Of a stretch of DNA of 8,279 nt, positions 5,269 through 8,279 are shown one piece after another. The stretch spans positions 1-8,279 of the forward strand of contig CBFGRU010000132.1 in assembly GCA_965651255.1 (NCBI GenBank). The letters run 5' to 3'. The notes under the pieces are model-generated. The model ran no database searches, was not told the DNA's origin, and saw only the letters and a program-made list of their open reading frames with translations. A program made the position numbers and the translations under genes. Numbering within the stretch: position 1 is the stretch's first letter; every line of letters starts with the position of its first letter. Source of the stretch: CBFGRU01 sp965651255 (GTDB lineage Bacteria; Planctomycetota; Phycisphaerae; Phycisphaerales; SM1A02).

Positions 5269-8200
5269 ACCTGCCTGGTTGGAGTGTGAAACGCCCGGTG
5301 GCGACGACGATGATCACGCTCATCGTGGTGGTGATCGGGCTGTTCGGCCTTGCGCGGCTGCGGATTGACCTGCTTCCGAACCTTGAAACACCGACCTTGT
5401 CGGTTCGTACCAGCTACTCCGGCGCCAGTCCGGAAGTGATGGAACGGCTGGTCACGCAGATTATTGAAGAGATCGTCGCCACCGTACCGGGCGTGGAGGA
5501 AGTGACGAGTTCTTCATCCGAGGGCAGCAGCCAGGTGCGCGTACGGTTCGCGTGGGGTGTCGATGCGGACAGCGCCGCGCTCGAATTGCGTTCGCGACTG
5601 GAAGATGAACTCGACGAGTTGCCGGACGATGTGGACCGCCCCGGCATGCGCAAGTTCGATGTCAACAGCTTTCCGGTGGTCATTCTCGGAGTCGCGAGTT
5701 CCATCGACCCGGTTGAGTTGACGCAGATTGTCGAAGATGAAGTGCGGTATCGTTTCGGCCGCATCCCGGGAGTGGCCCAGGTGGATCTGTGGGGCGGGTT
5801 CAATCGCGAGATCCGCATTGAGCTGGATGATGAGAAGCTGAAGGCGCTGGAGATTCCGCTCGATCGGGTGCTGACCGCGATTCGCGATGCGAACCTCGAC
5901 CTTCCTGCGGGTCGCATACAGCAGGGTTCGTACACGGTAACGCTTCGAGCGCCGGCGGAATTCCGAAGTGTGCGCGATGTGGAGGACACCGTTGTCGCAG
6001 TGCGCGAAGGTGCGCCGGTCTCGATCCGGCAGATCGGTCGTGTGCTCGACACCCACCAGAAACTGGAAGAGATCGACCGCATCAACGGTGAGCGCGGCAT
6101 CCGCGTGGCGGTGCGCAAGGAACCGACCGCGAACACCGTTGAAGTGTCACGACGGATTCTCGCCGAGATCGATCGCATCAACGAAGAGCTGCCGCAGATC
6201 AGTGTTGTTCCCGTGATCAACCAGGGGAATTTCATCGAGCGCTCGATCGCGAATGTGGCGCAGTCGGTGCTCTACGGCGGAGCGCTCGCGATCATCGTGC
6301 TGCTGGTCTTTCTGAGGAACATTCGCTCGACGTTCGTCATCGCGATGGCGATTCCGATTTCGGTCATCGCCACGTTCGCCGTACTGTTCTTCGGCAAGTT
6401 CACGCTGAACCTCATGACGCTGGGCGGATTGGCGCTGGGGGTCGGCATGATGGTGGATAACTCCATCGTGGTGCTGGAGAACATCTTTCGCCGGCGGACC
6501 GAAACGGAGGATGATCCCGCTCAGGCCGCCGAACGCGGAGCAGGCGAAGTGGCGAGCGCCATCGTGGCGTCAACGGTGACCACGCTGGTCATTTTCCTGC
6601 CGCTCGCGTTCGTGGCGGGTGTTTCGGGCATTCTTTTTCAGCAACTCGCGCTGGTGGTGGCAATCTCGCTGGTTGTCTCACTCGTGGTCGCATTGAGTGT
6701 GGTCCCGATGCTCGCATCGAAGCTGCTGCGCACCGAGGAAGCAGCGGCACGATCAATCAATCCGTTGAAGCATCTTGCAAAGGTGGCGGCCGGCTTCTTC
6801 GCCGCGATCGAGCTGATGTACCGCAACCTGTTGCGCGATGTCCTGCGGGCGCGACTCGTCACGATCGGGCTGACCGCAATCATGCTGGCCGCGAGTCTGC
6901 AACTGCTTCCGATGATCGGCACGGAGTTCCTCCCCCCGAGTGATGAGGGTGAAGTCCGCATCGACGGCGAGATGGAGGTCGGCACGCGGCTGGAGGTGGT
7001 CGACCGGCAGTTGCGGCGCATGGAATCCATCGTCTACCCGCTGGTTCCGGAGGCGACGGCATTCATTTCAGAAGCCAGCGAAGGGGGTCGGTCGGATATT
7101 CGCCTCTCGCTGGTGCCGGCGAGCGAGCGTGATCGCTCGAACACCGAGATCGCCAATCTGCTTCGCAGTCAGCTTGAGAGCAGCATTCCGGGAATGGAAG
7201 TTCGTGTACGTGCGCCGCAGGGGCAGTTTCTGCTGGATCGTCTGCTCGGCGGCAGTGAAGGGTTGACGATCGAGATTCGCGGTTACGAACTGCCGACACT
7301 CGATGCGCTGGCGGAACGTGCGATGGACGCCATCCGCGATGTGCCGGGCATCACGGATGTCGATGCCAGCCGCGAAGAAGGCACGCCGCAGGAGTCGCTG
7401 ACCGTTGACCGTGAGAAGGCCGCCGACCTCGGCCTGAGTGTGCGCGATGTCGCGGAAGCGCTACAGACCGCGATCGCCGGTCGGGAGGCAGGCCAGTTTC
7501 GCGCTGGCGACAACTCTCACCGCATTCTCGTTCAGCTGGAAGATGCGGAGCGGATGAGCATTGATGAAGTGCTCGACCTCACCGTGACCGGTCCGGAAGG
7601 GGAGCCGATCGCCCTTCGCAATGTCGTGACGACCAGCGCCAGTCGAGGTCCCACGGAGATCAATCGAAAGAATCAGCAGCGGATCGTGACGGTGTCGGCG
7701 AACATCGCTGATCGTGATCTCGGTTCGGTTGCGCAGGATGTGCAGGCGCGACTGGACACGATCCCCCGTCCGAGCGGGTACGACCTGCGCATTGCGGGCA
7801 ACTACGAAGAGCAGCAGCGTGCGTTTCGTGAGTTGTTGCTCACGCTCATCATGGCAGTCATCCTCGTCTACATGGTGCTTGCCTGCCAGTACGAGTCGCT
7901 GCGCGATCCGTTGGTCGTCATGCTGGCAGTACCGACGGGAATCGTTGGCGTGGTGGTGATTCTGTATCTGACGAATACGACGCTGAACATTCAGTCCTAC
8001 ATCGGGTGCATCATGCTCGGCGGCATCGTGGTGAACAACGCGATTCTGCTCGTCGATCAGGCCGGCCGACTGCGGGGCGATGGCGCCATGACAACACATG
8101 ATGCACTGATTGAAGCGGGGCGCCGGCGGTTGCGGCCAATTCTGATGACGACTTCGACGACGATACTCGGGTTGCTTCCGCTGGCGCTCGGTATCGGTGA

Positions 8201-8279
8201 AGGGGCGGAAGCCCAGGCGCCATTGGCCAGAGCCGTCATCGGCGGACTGCTATTCTCCACCCTGGTGACGCTGGTTCTG
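5265..8279 (+). CDS. RND efflux permease, HAE-like (3' end cut by window edge)
   Basis: The frame starts at the GTG at 5265, overlapping the adaptor stop, and stays open for 1005 codons to the right edge. The family is usually about 1030-1050 residues, so little is missing. It is the proton-driven inner-membrane pump of the complex. Visible are TM1 (about 12-30) followed by DLLPNLETPTLSVRTSYSGA; the first periplasmic porter region (to about 330); TM2 to TM6 (about 335-485); TM7 (about 531-550) followed by GTEFLPPSDEGE; the second porter region; and TM8 to TM12 from about 857, including ACQYESLRDPLVVML and RLRPILMT. Relay residues by comparison with AcrB: Asp398 is kept (Asp407), but the next residue is Asn399 (Asp408 in AcrB), and Asn924 replaces Lys940; Arg955 and Thr962 match Arg971 and Thr978. 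The VDNS and VVNNAI pairing is typical of one HAE-like branch rather than of AcrB itself. This argues against the heavy-metal type, but the substrate is unknown. Confidence 0.93.
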   Translation, partial: MNLPGWSVKRPVATTMITLIVVVIGLFGLARLRIDLLPNLETPTLSVRTSYSGASPEVMERLVTQIIEEIVATVPGVEEVTSSSSEGSSQVRVRFAWGVDADSAALELRSRLEDELDELPDDVDRPGMRKFDVNSFPVVILGVASSIDPVELTQIVEDEVRYRFGRIPGVAQVDLWGGFNREIRIELDDEKLKALEIPLDRVLTAIRDANLDLPAGRIQQGSYTVTLRAPAEFRSVRDVEDTVVAVREGAPVSIRQIGRVLDTHQKLEEIDRINGERGIRVAVRKEPTANTVEVSRRILAEIDRINEELPQISVVPVINQGNFIERSIANVAQSVLYGGALAIIVLLVFLRNIRSTFVIAMAIPISVIATFAVLFFGKFTLNLMTLGGLALGVGMMVDNSIVVLENIFRRRTETEDDPAQAAERGAGEVASAIVASTVTTLVIFLPLAFVAGVSGILFQQLALVVAISLVVSLVVALSVVPMLASKLLRTEEAAARSINPLKHLAKVAAGFFAAIELMYRNLLRDVLRARLVTIGLTAIMLAASLQLLPMIGTEFLPPSDEGEVRIDGEMEVGTRLEVVDRQLRRMESIVYPLVPEATAFISEASEGGRSDIRLSLVPASERDRSNTEIANLLRSQLESSIPGMEVRVRAPQGQFLLDRLLGGSEGLTIEIRGYELPTLDALAERAMDAIRDVPGITDVDASREEGTPQESLTVDREKAADLGLSVRDVAEALQTAIAGREAGQFRAGDNSHRILVQLEDAERMSIDEVLDLTVTGPEGEPIALRNVVTTSASRGPTEINRKNQQRIVTVSANIADRDLGSVAQDVQARLDTIPRPSGYDLRIAGNYEEQQRAFRELLLTLIMAVILVYMVLACQYESLRDPLVVMLAVPTGIVGVVVILYLTNTTLNIQSYIGCIMLGGIVVNNAILLVDQAGRLRGDGAMTTHDALIEAGRRRLRPILMTTSTTILGLLPLALGIGEGAEAQAPLARAVIGGLLFSTLVTLVL

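Noticed and set aside
5414..6235. 273-codon open frame on the minus strand inside the permease gene
   Set aside because: It is Ser/Arg/Thr-rich with no domain, and lies opposite a clear RND permease frame.

Overview
The window looks like chromosomal DNA from a GC-rich bacterium, most plausibly a planctomycete of the Phycisphaerae type. The best clue is the C-terminus of the first gene. It carries a PEP-CTERM-like sorting tail of the 'PAPGA' variety (motif, short hydrophobic stretch, arginine-rich end), the form I associate with Phycisphaerae. That taxonomic call is inference from one motif plus base composition; there is no rRNA or other marker here.

Layout, left to right. (1) Minus-strand gene, 703 to the left edge: a secreted PEP-CTERM-type surface protein of unknown function, missing only its last few codons. 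(2) A 112-bp divergent intergenic region, 704-815, holding two good ribosome binding sites and a near-perfect 17-bp palindrome. (3) Plus-strand gene, 816-2366: a secreted protein with sialidase/BNR-like Asp-box repeats and no visible anchor. (4) A strong bidirectional terminator at 2411-2453 between convergent genes. (5) Minus-strand gene, 2509-3720: a 3-dehydroquinate-synthase-like sugar phosphate cyclase. It keeps the zinc ligands and NAD site but differs from AroB at several substrate-contacting positions and resembles the EboD-type branch. (6) A 300-bp divergent gap, 3721-4020, with no convincing gene but with short repeats. (7) Plus-strand pair 4021-5268 and 5265-8279: an RND efflux periplasmic adaptor and its inner-membrane permease, overlapping by 4 bp. 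The permease runs off the right edge after 1005 codons and is probably short by only a few tens of residues.

How the genes work together. The adaptor and permease form one efflux operon; the outer-membrane channel is not in the window. The first two genes are divergently transcribed exported proteins sharing one short control region, which suggests but does not prove co-regulation. The cyclase gene stands alone, with no shikimate or ebo-cluster partner visible. Both genes cut by the window edges, the PEP-CTERM protein and the permease, are clearly real: each frame is open to the edge and was read codon by codon.

No RNA genes, CRISPR arrays, insertion sequences or phage genes were seen. I found nothing I would call a new system. 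The points most worth a second look are the altered active site of the cyclase, the Asn substitutions in the permease proton relay, and the palindrome between the two exported-protein genes.
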